DNA of 64,000 nucleotides, taken from assembly GCA_001708385.1 (NCBI GenBank), contig CP012388.1, forward strand, positions 682,001 to 746,000. The letters run 5' to 3'. Shown here one piece after another: positions 27,931 through 36,856 of this stretch; positions within the stretch are counted from its first letter, which is position 1; each line of letters opens with the position of its first letter. The DNA comes from Flavobacterium psychrophilum. GTDB lineage: Bacteria; Bacteroidota; Bacteroidia; Flavobacteriales; Flavobacteriaceae. A program made the position numbers and the translations under genes. The notes under the pieces are model-generated. The model had not been told where the DNA came from and did no database searches. It saw nothing but the letters and a program-made list of their open reading frames with translations.

Positions 27931-29286
27931 TTACTTTTTCATAACTTTTTTTATAAGTATTTCACTTGTAGACATTGTAACTTTCACAATATAGATACCA
28001 GATTGATACCCTGAAAAATCAATTTTATTAGAATTAACTCCTTGGTAGACAACCTGCCCTATTGCGTTTACTACTGATACACTACTAATAGCATCACCTT
28101 TTGTATCTATTGTAAGTATATTATCAACAGGATTAGGAGACACAGTTAGTTTATCCTGCGTGAACTTGTTTGTACCCAAAGTTACAGATCCTGCCTGTAA
28201 ATAAGCTGAAACAGGTATATTACCATCCTGACCAACAAATTGAGCAGTTGGCACTTCTATTTTAAACGAATGAGAACCGGCAGCGAGATCACCCACTTCT
28301 ATCGTACGAATAGGTATTGCGTCTCCGGGACACCAGTTACTGAATGATGCCCACTCATCGTCTGATTGAGGTGAGTTTCCATAAATACCGTTTGGCTGTG
28401 TATTGTAAATTCTGTAAGGCTCACAAGATTTACCGCCGGGTATGTAACTTAATTCTTGCTCATTGTCGAAATAAATATTATGAACTCTCCTATTATATTC
28501 TTCTCCTCCCGAGTTAGCACCGTGATTAGATGTTATAAAATAAACTGTCGCATTAGTAACAGCTTCTTGCAGTTCAAAAGTAAATGTTCTTGTTGTCTGC
28601 CCAGGTACATCTGTAGCACCGCTCTGGTAATTATTAAGGTTAGCCTTATTTGTTATCGGGGTGAAATAGTGATCTGTTCCATATATTACATTAGGATTCT
28701 GATCTGAAACAAATTCTAACGATCCAAAAAACACATCAGATCTACCGGAACAACCTGCTACCTGAGTATTGGCCGAATATGGAACTCCAAAAACCTCAAG
28801 TTCTACCCAAAAATCGAATTCAGCACTTAATGTTTGGTCTTTCAAAATCCTTGTAAGGTTGTTTACTTCATAACTGTACGGAACCTCAGTAGGAGTTCTG
28901 TTTTTATTCATAAATGGTGTGATATATCTTCCAATTTCTATCCTTGAAACACTATCGTAATTATAAGAAGTCTGGTTTTTAGGAACCAATGCAAGGTTAA
29001 TGTTACCTATTCGGTCGTAATTATCGCAGGCTGCTTTTATAACCACATTCATAGTCAAAGTATTTCCAAAAGAGGATATTTGCTCTTCCGTAAGTTTCAC
29101 AGCATACGAATCATTTCTGTGACGGATAACTCCACTAGGTACAGGTTGATCTACAACTGCTGCATATCCATCATAAAATAGAACCTGATCTAATACAGTA
29201 ACTGAATAAGGAAAATCCTGAGCTATTGTTGCAAAAGGAAAAAATAAACCTGAACACAGAAATGCACTAAGTAGATTTTTTTTCAT
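27931..29286 (-). CDS. PNGase F-like peptide-N-glycosidase with T9SS type A sorting domain
   Basis: A 451-residue protein: signal peptide 1-22, a two-part glycoamidase region about 25-365, and a T9SS C-terminal domain about 375-451 (LTVSPNPVDNILTID...YQSGIYIVKV...KKVMKK). The enzyme part lines up with PNGase F of Elizabethkingia: ACDNYDR with TCDEWDR (D91 for catalytic D60), RIEIGRYITPF with YEIGRFITPY, GGEEYNRRVHNI with GCAEWCFRTHTI (E263 for catalytic E206) and NWCPGDAIPIR with GWCPGMAVPTR. It should cut the amide bond between Asn and N-glycan. It is flanked by terminators, so it is a single-gene unit. The alignment is from memory of the family. Confidence 0.8.
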   Translation of the reverse strand: MKKNLLSAFLCSGLFFPFATIAQDFPYSVTVLDQVLFYDGYAAVVDQPVPSGVIRHRNDSYAVKLTEEQISSFGNTLTMNVVIKAACDNYDRIGNINLALVPKNQTSYNYDSVSRIEIGRYITPFMNKNRTPTEVPYSYEVNNLTRILKDQTLSAEFDFWVELEVFGVPYSANTQVAGCSGRSDVFFGSLEFVSDQNPNVIYGTDHYFTPITNKANLNNYQSGATDVPGQTTRTFTFELQEAVTNATVYFITSNHGANSGGEEYNRRVHNIYFDNEQELSYIPGGKSCEPYRIYNTQPNGIYGNSPQSDDEWASFSNWCPGDAIPIRTIEVGDLAAGSHSFKIEVPTAQFVGQDGNIPVSAYLQAGSVTLGTNKFTQDKLTVSPNPVDNILTIDTKGDAISSVSVVNAIGQVVYQGVNSNKIDFSGYQSGIYIVKVTMSTSEILIKKVMKK

Positions 29287-29405
29287 TGAATTTATTTTAA
29301 GTTAGTAGTTTTATTAACCGAAGCGGTTATTTGGTAAATTTATTGAATAATTACAGTAAATTCACATTGTGTACAAAGAAAATTTTAATTTTTTAACCAT
29401 CACAA

Positions 29406-29440
29406 AAAATGGCCACCTTTAATTTATCGGTGGCCATTTT
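29406..29440 (-). terminator. terminator after TonB receptor
   Basis: A 12-bp perfect stem AAAATGGCCACC with GGTGGCCATTTT; on the minus strand it ends in six T residues, fitting termination of the TonB receptor transcript. Confidence 0.8.
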
Positions 29441-29482
29441 GGAAAAAAATAGCAAAATGTATTTTGTAACTTAAGTCATTTA

Positions 29483-31354
29483 TTATAAATCTACATATTT
29501 AACTCCTAAGCTAAACCATCTTGATGGAAGTGGTATTGCACCAACTTCAAAATAAGTTGTGTTGAATATATTTTGTGCATCGAAGTAGATCATCACTTTA
29601 TTTATTGACTGGCTCACTTTAAAGTCATTAATCCAGTATGACGGGCCTGATGCTCTTTCATTAAAGCGCGTAGCGAATAAAATAGTGAAATTTTTATACT
29701 GTAAATCTACTGTATTTGTTACCTGATGTTTTAACGAAGATATAAAGTATTTAGAATTTATATCGGATTGTATGTCTTTAAACTCCGAATCTAAATACGA
29801 ATATGCTAGGTTAGTAGTAAACCTTGTGTCTGTACTAAAATTAGTACTGTAGTTTGAACGCATATTGATACCGTTTGTAATAAGGTTTCCGTAATTATTA
29901 CTTTGAAATGGTTCGGTATCAACCATTCTTGTCCAGTCGATAAAATCGCTGATCTTTCTGTAAAAATAATTTGCATTGAAGCTAAAATTCTGAGCGGTAA
30001 ATTTAAATCCTAATTCACTCTGAAATGCATTCTCGGAAGTAACATCAGGATTACCTATATTACCCGGACGCTGGTTTAAATACAAATCTGTAAATGACGG
30101 TATACGCTGGCTTGTACCTATGTTTCCTATTATTTTGAATGTATTGGTTATTGCGTAGCTGGCATCCAGCCCCGGATAAACCTGCCATTTAAAGTCTGAA
30201 TTATAATTAAGGTATGTACCAATATTTACATTTAGCTTTTCGGTAAGATTTGTTCGGTATTGCACAGAAATACCCACATTCTCGCGGCTGTGCTCCCCAA
30301 TATTAGAAGAGTTGATGTCTTCACTCCTCGCCTCAGCTCCAAAGCCAAGTTCTCCTTTGTTTGTTTTATAAGACGTATTAAATTCGGCAGCCACTGAATT
30401 TGTATAGTGTTTACTTCTACCTGCATTTAGGTTAGAAATACCAAAGTAGCGGTAATCGTCGTAATTGTACCTGTAGCTTAGTCGCGGCATTAACGTCCAT
30501 CTGTCCGACACAAAGTGTTTAGATTGTAGTGAGGCCATTGTAGTTTGCACGATTTCGCTTGAATTTCTGTCACCGGGTGCAGCATAAAATCCGTTAGCAC
30601 CAAATCCGTTGTTGATATAACCAAATGATCCCGAAATTTCATTTAGACTGTCTATTTGAACATTGCCCTGATAAAAAAGCTTATTGTTTTCAAACGCAGT
30701 GTTGTAGCGGTAGCCATTACTTTTATCATGTGAAGCAAAAAGCGAATGCTGGTGCTTTTCTTTACTATAAACACCGCCTATCTGAATTCCCCTACCAAAA
30801 AAGGTGTCTCCTGTATCTTCAGAATCTTTCTCAAAATTAGACCCCATATATGTATTTACTAAAAACCCTGACGTAGTTGGTTTCTTAGTAATAATATTTA
30901 TCGCACCGGTTAAGCTATTAATACCGTAAATTCTGGCTGCAGGGCCTCTGATTATTTCAATTCTCTCAATAACTTCAACCGGAATAGGCAGGTTAAGCAT
31001 ATTGTGTGCTGTCTGGGAATCAATAATCTTTGTTCCGTTTAAAAGAACCACGGTTTGCTCAAAGCTTCCACCGTCTATGCTTATATCAGCCTGGCTGCCA
31101 AATGGCCCCCTTTGCCTAAGGTCTACCCCATTAGCATATTGCAATAATTCCTGTACCGTCCTGCCCGGTAATTTTTTTATCGCCTCACTATCTATTACAT
31201 AAACATTCCTGTTTTGTTTAGAAATAGGAGTACTGAAACGGTTTTCATTAATAATTACCTCATCAAAAGTTACAACAGTGTCCTTTTTTACCTGCGCATA
31301 TACATCTGCACCTAAAAGCGTTAGAACAAGAATAGCAAAATATTTTTTTTTCAT
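29483..31354 (-). CDS. TonB-dependent receptor (BtuB-like size)
   Basis: A 623-residue outer membrane receptor without the carboxypeptidase-like extension of SusC. Signal peptide ends DVYAQ; a TonB-box-like DEVIINENRF at about 30-40; plug with LLQYANGVDLRQRGPFGSQADISIDGG and RIEIIRGPAARIYGINSLTGAINI; barrel to the C-terminus (LGVKYVDL). The short size and plug resemble vitamin or metal-chelate receptors. It is divergent from a MocR regulator across 64 bp, so it is probably under that regulator's control. Its ligand cannot be read from sequence; a cofactor or amine is possible. Confidence 0.88.
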   Translation of the reverse strand: MKKKYFAILVLTLLGADVYAQVKKDTVVTFDEVIINENRFSTPISKQNRNVYVIDSEAIKKLPGRTVQELLQYANGVDLRQRGPFGSQADISIDGGSFEQTVVLLNGTKIIDSQTAHNMLNLPIPVEVIERIEIIRGPAARIYGINSLTGAINIITKKPTTSGFLVNTYMGSNFEKDSEDTGDTFFGRGIQIGGVYSKEKHQHSLFASHDKSNGYRYNTAFENNKLFYQGNVQIDSLNEISGSFGYINNGFGANGFYAAPGDRNSSEIVQTTMASLQSKHFVSDRWTLMPRLSYRYNYDDYRYFGISNLNAGRSKHYTNSVAAEFNTSYKTNKGELGFGAEARSEDINSSNIGEHSRENVGISVQYRTNLTEKLNVNIGTYLNYNSDFKWQVYPGLDASYAITNTFKIIGNIGTSQRIPSFTDLYLNQRPGNIGNPDVTSENAFQSELGFKFTAQNFSFNANYFYRKISDFIDWTRMVDTEPFQSNNYGNLITNGINMRSNYSTNFSTDTRFTTNLAYSYLDSEFKDIQSDINSKYFISSLKHQVTNTVDLQYKNFTILFATRFNERASGPSYWINDFKVSQSINKVMIYFDAQNIFNTTYFEVGAIPLPSRWFSLGVKYVDL

Positions 31355-31370
31355 TCGTTTAAAATTTTGG

Positions 31371-31395
31371 CAAATGTAGTACCTTGCCGTACTAC
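31371..31395. promoter_or_regulatory. inverted repeat operator in TonB receptor/MocR intergenic region
   Basis: GTAGTAC (31376-31382) and GTACTAC (31389-31395) form a perfect inverted repeat with a 6-bp spacer. On the minus strand the -7 box TACATTTG (31378-31371) of the receptor promoter overlaps the proximal arm. A regulator bound here would block the receptor promoter; the MocR protein encoded next is the obvious candidate. Confidence 0.55.
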
Positions 31396-31418
31396 TAAAG
31401 TATACCAGTTTTCTAATA

Positions 31419-32912
31419 ATGGATAGTCCGGTTCAAATTCCCTTTAAAAGTTTTATCCAGCTTAAGCCGGAAGAAACAACAGCAATATACCTTCAAATTG
31501 TTTTTGAGTTTATTAAAGCCATACAAACAGGGCTACTTCCTGAAGGTACAAAGCTTCCCGGCACCCGTATATTGTGCAAATTATTGTCGGTTAACCGAAA
31601 TACACTCATCAAAGCTTTCGAGGATTTAGAATCACAAGGCTGGATTGAAATTTTACCTAATAAAGGTACATTTATCTTATCCCAACAAAAGCAGGACAAA
31701 AAAAAAGTCTTTACTCACTTAAAAAGTAAAGAATCATCAAAAGTGAGTACCGGCTTCACGTACAAACGCTCGACAATACTCGAAAATCCAAAGGACACAA
31801 GTACCCTGCCCTATCAGTTTAATGATGGTATGCCGGATCTTAGGCTCGTTCAGACCGATGTTTTAGCAAGGCTATATGTTTCTAAACTAAAAAGACAAAA
31901 AAGCACAAATACGTGGGAACAGATCCAGGCACAGTCGCATTTAAATTTTAAAATGCATTTTTCCAATTTTCTGAACCTTACAAGGGGGTTGCGTATTGCT
32001 ACATCAAATCTTCTTACGACCAGCAGCCATGAGATTAGCTTGTATCTGGTTACCAAACTGCTTATTAGCCCCGGTGACAAAGTAGTAGTTGCTTCTCCTG
32101 GCTATTATATATCCAACATGACATTATCTGATAGCGGGGCACAGATCATTTCTATACCCGTTGATAAAGATGGTATCAACACAAAATACCTCAAACAGAT
32201 TTGCGAAGAGCAAACAATACGAATATTATATCTTACTTCTACTTATCATTATCCAACTACAACTTCCTTAAGTGCCAAAAGACGGCTTGAGGTACTTGAG
32301 TTGGCAAATCAGTACCGATTCGTAATTCTTGAAGATGATTATGATTTTGACTTTCACTATGACAACAACCCGGTGTTGCCACTCGCTGCGTTTGATACTA
32401 ATGAAAGGGTTGTTTACATCGGGTCATTCGGTAGGTCGTTGCCTTCGGGTTTTGGATATGGTTTTATTGCAGCACCATCAGAATTTATTAAGGAACTCGA
32501 AAAACATCAGAATATACTTGAACCCGGAATAGATGTTATTAAAGAACAGGTTTTGACCGATTGGATCAAAGAGGGTGAAGTGCACCGTCTTTCTAAAAAA
32601 AATAAAAAGATCTATAAAGAGCGCAGGGACTATTTTGTCTCGCTTCTGAATGCAAAACTTAAAGGCAAAATTAAATTTAAAGTCCCACCCCGTGGATTAG
32701 CTATCTGGGTTGAATGGCTCGGCAACTTTAATTTAATAAAGTTTCAAAAAGAATGCGCTACAAATGGATTGTTCCTGCCAAAAACCATTTTATACCAAAC
32801 AAAAAGCCTAACAGCCACACGCTTGGGGTTTGGCCATTTGGATAAAACCGAAATGGAAGAAGCAATATCAATTTTAAGCAAATCGCTTACTATCGTCACT
32901 CAAATAAATTAA
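31419..32912 (+). CDS. MocR/PdxR-type GntR regulator with aminotransferase-like domain lacking the PLP lysine
   Basis: A 497-residue protein: GntR winged helix about 15-90 (LPEGTKLPGTRILCKLLSVNRNT is split over this part), a linker, and a fold-type I aminotransferase domain about 130-490. Conserved elements include VVVASPGYY, TSTYHYPTT, LEDDYDFDFHYD (D307) and RLGFGHL. Where MocR proteins have G-[ST]-F-S-K-x-L with the PLP lysine, this protein reads YIGSFGRSLPSG: position 339 is Arg (codon AGG). It may therefore not form the internal aldimine. It is divergent from the TonB receptor it probably controls. Confidence 0.88.
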   Translation: MDSPVQIPFKSFIQLKPEETTAIYLQIVFEFIKAIQTGLLPEGTKLPGTRILCKLLSVNRNTLIKAFEDLESQGWIEILPNKGTFILSQQKQDKKKVFTHLKSKESSKVSTGFTYKRSTILENPKDTSTLPYQFNDGMPDLRLVQTDVLARLYVSKLKRQKSTNTWEQIQAQSHLNFKMHFSNFLNLTRGLRIATSNLLTTSSHEISLYLVTKLLISPGDKVVVASPGYYISNMTLSDSGAQIISIPVDKDGINTKYLKQICEEQTIRILYLTSTYHYPTTTSLSAKRRLEVLELANQYRFVILEDDYDFDFHYDNNPVLPLAAFDTNERVVYIGSFGRSLPSGFGYGFIAAPSEFIKELEKHQNILEPGIDVIKEQVLTDWIKEGEVHRLSKKNKKIYKERRDYFVSLLNAKLKGKIKFKVPPRGLAIWVEWLGNFNLIKFQKECATNGLFLPKTILYQTKSLTATRLGFGHLDKTEMEEAISILSKSLTIVTQIN

Positions 32913-32956
32913 GTAAAAATAAAGGCTCATAAATAAATATGAGCCTTTATTTTTAC
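32913..32956. terminator. bidirectional terminator between MocR and GH43 genes
   Basis: An 18-bp perfect stem (32913-32930 with 32939-32956, core AAAGGCTCAT/ATGAGCCTTT) and 8-nt loop, A/T-rich at its base in both directions. The distal arm includes the stop codon of GH43. Confidence 0.85.
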
Positions 32957-34455
32957 AATGCGGTATACTTAAAGTTTTTAAAAGTAACTGTTCCTTCCCC
33001 TATAGAGCATAACGCTATACGTAAGCCTAAAAATCCACTTAGTGCATTATGGTTATATGACGAAACTTCTGCCGAATTCTCAATTTTAAGCCAGTCTTTA
33101 CCATTAAGGCTGTAGTACATATCTACATTATTATTTATATTTTTAAGACGAAGATATACATGTCTTTTGTGCACTTTTTTCTCTGTAGGAAACTGCCATC
33201 CCCTAAGGTTAGCCAGAATATTTTCGTTGTCTGCTAAAATACCGGAAAAGTAAGTGTTATTGTAAAACAGAACCAATCCACCTACAGCATCACCTTCAAT
33301 ATCCATTTCCACATCAGCTGTGTATGAATGCTCCGAAGGTACACATACCAGTGGAGAGCTATCTCCTACTCCTTTACCCTTGCCTTTTATTGTAATACTA
33401 TTATTTGCTACTTTAAATCGCGAATTGTCTACGCCGTTAAAGAACTTCCATTGCGGTTTAAGTTCTGTACCCGAAAAGTCATCACTTTGCGAAAAACGCG
33501 CAACTTCCTTCCCCTTCGGTTTGGTAATAGGTTTATCTGTTTCAATACCTTCCGGAATTTTATACCATCCGTCTTTAGTCCACTCTACAGGTTGTAGTAG
33601 GGTTTGACGCCCTAAATTATAAAACCCTTTTTCGTAAGCATGTAAAATCATCCACCACTTACCATTAGCATCTTCAAAAATAGTACTGTGTCCCTTAGAC
33701 CACCAGCGTTCATCGCTGCTCTTTGTCCTTACTACAGGATTATATGGCGAATTTTCCCAAGGTCCAAATGGTGTTTTGGAACGAGCCGAAACTACCATAT
33801 GGCTGGTAGCGGGTCCGGCAGTTCCACCTTCTGCAACAGTAAGATAATAATATTCGCCTTTCTTAAAAAGTTTAGGGCCTTCCATACAAAAACATTCTAT
33901 TGACCAATCGCGTGGTATAGGCCATCCGTCGTAAGCATGTTTTACCTCACCGGTTGTTTTTAATCCGTCCTGAGATAATCCTATATAATCACCATTACTG
34001 AAATATAAATAGCGGTTTCCGTTGTCATCAGTTACGTGTCCGGGGTCAATATTACCAATCTTCAAATCAACCGGCTCACTCCACGGACCCGCTATATTAT
34101 CTGAACTTACAACAAAATTGGTATTATTTGCAGGAAAATAAATGTAATACCTGTTTTTATACTTAATCAGGTCGGGAGCCCAGACGTCGCCGACGTATTT
34201 GTGTAACGCATTAGTAACAGGTATCCAGTTTATCAGATCCTGGGAATTCCATATGGTTAGACCGGGGTAGTAATCAAAAGATGAATGTACTATATAATAG
34301 TCTTTTCCCTCACGTAACAGGCTTGGATCGGGGTAGTCACCTCCGAAAATTGGATTTTGATATGTCGATTTATTCGCCATTGTCTCCGGTTGGTTTTGCC
34401 CAAACGTATTGAAAAACAGTAAAAGCGTAGATAAACTTAATAGTATTGTTTTCAT
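32953..34455 (-). CDS. GH43 beta-xylosidase/arabinofuranosidase
   Basis: I start at the ATG at 34455, which gives a signal peptide (MKTILLSLSTLLLFFNTFGQ); the frame extends eight codons further. The 500-residue product has a five-bladed propeller with the GH43 catalytic set D43 (DYPDPSLLR), D137 (GNIDPGHV) and E192 (CMEGPKLF), then a C-terminal beta-sandwich about 320-500. It should release xylose or arabinose from xylan-derived oligosaccharides. It follows the GH39 gene by 49 bp, so a two-gene xylosidase unit is likely. It is not preceded by the mannan operator. Confidence 0.9.
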   Translation of the reverse strand: MKTILLSLSTLLLFFNTFGQNQPETMANKSTYQNPIFGGDYPDPSLLREGKDYYIVHSSFDYYPGLTIWNSQDLINWIPVTNALHKYVGDVWAPDLIKYKNRYYIYFPANNTNFVVSSDNIAGPWSEPVDLKIGNIDPGHVTDDNGNRYLYFSNGDYIGLSQDGLKTTGEVKHAYDGWPIPRDWSIECFCMEGPKLFKKGEYYYLTVAEGGTAGPATSHMVVSARSKTPFGPWENSPYNPVVRTKSSDERWWSKGHSTIFEDANGKWWMILHAYEKGFYNLGRQTLLQPVEWTKDGWYKIPEGIETDKPITKPKGKEVARFSQSDDFSGTELKPQWKFFNGVDNSRFKVANNSITIKGKGKGVGDSSPLVCVPSEHSYTADVEMDIEGDAVGGLVLFYNNTYFSGILADNENILANLRGWQFPTEKKVHKRHVYLRLKNINNNVDMYYSLNGKDWLKIENSAEVSSYNHNALSGFLGLRIALCSIGEGTVTFKNFKYTAL

Positions 34456-34504
34456 TTCTTTAATGAATGTAGTTAACAATTAATTAGAGTATATAACCGT
34501 AATG

Positions 34505-36118
34505 TTAGATCCTTACAAGGTTTACAAGTATAACATCATTCTCGCGCATATCTAATTCTTTAGAAAATCTGCCATCACCCTTAATTGTAGCCGTTTCACT
34601 AAAGAAAGGTTTACCATCATTTGAAGTTTTTATTTTTTCTACCTGTTGTTTAGAAAGCTGTGCAGGCTTTCCCATTTCGTAATAGGTTGTATATGCATCG
34701 TTAGACTTATAGCCTATTTTATAAAGCTCAACACGGTATTTGCCTTTAGGCAATCCGGTTAATGAAACGGTAGTTTTGCCTTTTGCCTTAGAAGGCAGGT
34801 CGCGAATATAATACTGCTGATTGTTTACCCCTTCTCCACCATCGGTATATGTGCAGTCCCAAAACAGCACCTGTACATCGCCTTTACTGTTCTTCGCTGC
34901 CCAGGAGTGAGTATCTGTATTGGTAAGTTCGGTATCTCCCAACTTATTCATAAACTGGTACGAATAAAATGCCGGTTTATTTATACCCTGAATAGTTAGT
35001 AACCCGAAACCACCATGAAAGGGCGTATATCTTGGTCCCGGTTCTTCAAAAATATCGGTGAATACCCAATACGACATCGAGTTGGCAGCTTTACCCACTT
35101 GTTTTATTTTTTCCAGAATGTATGCCGCCTGATGGTAACTATCGTGTATTGGGTCGGCTGGCGTGTACGACGAACTCCACTCTGTATAATGAAGTTCTGT
35201 ATTTGGAAAAGCAGAGTTTTCTATTTCTTTACGGGACTTAATTACATCGCTGCTAACCGCCTTAGGATCTTTACTCAGCACAGTACCCGAGTTACCAAAT
35301 TCATCAAGATACCCCTGATTTACTCCGTAAGAATGCGTGCTGGCAAAATCGATGGGTACATTATTGTTTTTACAGAATTCTAATGTTTCAGGAATCCATG
35401 CTGCGCCTGCCGTAGCAGGGCCACCCACTTTATAGTCGTTATTGACACTTTTAACTGCTTTCGCCGCGTGCGCATAAAGTTTAAAGTATTCTTCCTGTGT
35501 GCCTGCCCAAAAACCGTCAAGGTTTGGTTCATTCCAAACCTCAAAATACCATGTCTTTACTTCTTCGGCACCGTAGCGCTCTGTAAAATGGTTTGTAAGA
35601 TTACGAATTAAAGCTTCCCATTTGTTATAGTCTTTAGGAGGTGTAACATTACCTCTCCACCAAAATATTGTTTTATTGCCGCTGGCAAGCGCATTCGGCA
35701 TAAAACCAAGTTCTACAAATGGTTTAATATCAATGCTTAGCAGGTAATCAAAAAGTACATCTACGTACTGGTAATTGTACTCCGGATTACCCTTACTGTC
35801 TTCTGTATAAACAGCCATATCATCAGTTAAAAGGCCATGCATACGGATGTATTTAAAATCGCATTCCTTTTTCACATAGGCTAATTGCTGTTGCCAGTCG
35901 GCGCGAAGGCCTTCATTTGCACGTCCGGCTCCAACAGATTCTTTGAACATTGTGTTGAGCTTGCCTGATGATTTGGTGTAATCAATTGATATGGTGCGAT
36001 TCGTAGTTTGCGCCGTTGCTACGCCTGAAAACGACATAACAATTGCAAAGGCTGAAACTACACAATTTCCCATTTTATTATATAATCGGGAATCTATAGC
36101 AGATAAAAATATTGACAT
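34505..36118 (-). CDS. GH39 beta-xylosidase
   Basis: A 537-residue frame; an ATG at 36073 (MGNCVVSAFAIVMSFSG) gives a shorter, more usual signal peptide and is an equal candidate start. The GH39 barrel carries KYIRMHGLLTDD, the acid/base E197 in FEVWNEPNLDGFW and the nucleophile E313 in LHYTEWSSS, then a C-terminal beta domain. It should hydrolyse beta-1,4-xylobiose and longer xylo-oligosaccharides. It heads a unit with GH43 and has a promoter overlapped by an inverted repeat. Confidence 0.9.
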   Translation of the reverse strand: MSIFLSAIDSRLYNKMGNCVVSAFAIVMSFSGVATAQTTNRTISIDYTKSSGKLNTMFKESVGAGRANEGLRADWQQQLAYVKKECDFKYIRMHGLLTDDMAVYTEDSKGNPEYNYQYVDVLFDYLLSIDIKPFVELGFMPNALASGNKTIFWWRGNVTPPKDYNKWEALIRNLTNHFTERYGAEEVKTWYFEVWNEPNLDGFWAGTQEEYFKLYAHAAKAVKSVNNDYKVGGPATAGAAWIPETLEFCKNNNVPIDFASTHSYGVNQGYLDEFGNSGTVLSKDPKAVSSDVIKSRKEIENSAFPNTELHYTEWSSSYTPADPIHDSYHQAAYILEKIKQVGKAANSMSYWVFTDIFEEPGPRYTPFHGGFGLLTIQGINKPAFYSYQFMNKLGDTELTNTDTHSWAAKNSKGDVQVLFWDCTYTDGGEGVNNQQYYIRDLPSKAKGKTTVSLTGLPKGKYRVELYKIGYKSNDAYTTYYEMGKPAQLSKQQVEKIKTSNDGKPFFSETATIKGDGRFSKELDMRENDVILVNLVRI

Positions 36119-36125
36119 AGTAGTT

Positions 36126-36151
36126 TATTTGTCGATTAAAAGACAAATATA
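36126..36151 (-). promoter_or_regulatory. promoter with overlapping inverted repeat, GH39-GH43 unit
   Basis: TATTTGTC (36126-36133) and GACAAATA (36142-36149) are perfect 8-bp arms with an 8-bp spacer. On the minus strand TATATTTG (36151-36144) is an exact -7 box inside one arm, so a dimeric repressor bound here would occlude the promoter. Alternatively the repeat could fold in the transcript leader. Confidence 0.45.
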
Positions 36152-36229
36152 CATTTTCATTCGATACTTATAGTCTTTTATACCATAAGGTTGAAAATAT
36201 TTTTCAAACGATTTAGCATACAATCATTT

Positions 36230-36721
36230 TTAATGCGCCGGGCCGTCCACTTTATTTATTTTTTCTACTTTGTCTTTCCAGTATTGCATAAGGGTAAAAG
36301 CGACAATTACTGCAGCAGCAAATCCTTCTATTAGTAAACCAATAGCAAATTCATGCGTAGAAGGTTCTCCCCCTCCAAATATGTAATTGACAGCCAAAGA
36401 ATGAAGGTATGATTCCCCTCCTCTGTATTCGATGTAGGACAATAATGCTATAATTCCCAGAACTAAACTTATAAGAGCCGTAAAGAACGCTGCCTTAAGA
36501 TTAGTAAGATAACCGTTTATATGGTCATGATAATTCGATTTTATAGTCCTGTTAACCCCGTAAATTACAAATACAAAATTTACGAGTCTTAAATATACTT
36601 GATCTGCAAGGCCAAATGCTTCCATTAGAAGGAAAAATGCTGCGATTGCTGCAAAAATGATAAGTCCGTTAATTACTATTCTTCTTTTTTTCATATTTTT
36701 TTTATTTGTGTCAGTACTCAT
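36230..36721 (-). CDS. four-helix membrane protein, possibly DUF4199-like
   Basis: A 163-residue protein with four hydrophobic helices (about 15-35, 38-56, 75-95, 122-145), a short basic N-terminus (KKNMKKRR) and a charged C-terminal tail. Size and helix pattern resemble the DUF4199 proteins of Bacteroidetes, but I see no diagnostic motif. It stands alone between the GH39 unit and the thioredoxin gene. Function unknown. Two possible starts (36721 and the MKKRR codon at 36694) differ by nine residues. Confidence 0.6.
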   Translation of the reverse strand: MSTDTNKKNMKKRRIVINGLIIFAAIAAFFLLMEAFGLADQVYLRLVNFVFVIYGVNRTIKSNYHDHINGYLTNLKAAFFTALISLVLGIIALLSYIEYRGGESYLHSLAVNYIFGGGEPSTHEFAIGLLIEGFAAAVIVAFTLMQYWKDKVEKINKVDGPAH

Positions 36722-36856
36722 ACTTTAAATTTAATAATTGCACTTTTAAAGGAAGGTAACCTTAGCAAAAGTTTAATAAATAGCGTTTCAAATACCGATA
36801 AGGATTCAGCTGACATAAATAAAATATTGTAAATTGTGTACCGAAAAATTCAGTCT

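Noticed and set aside
36074..36229. Possible mannan operator upstream of GH39
   Set aside because: The -7 box is good, but the sequence 20 bp upstream does not match; the xylosidase unit is not in the same regulon by this test.
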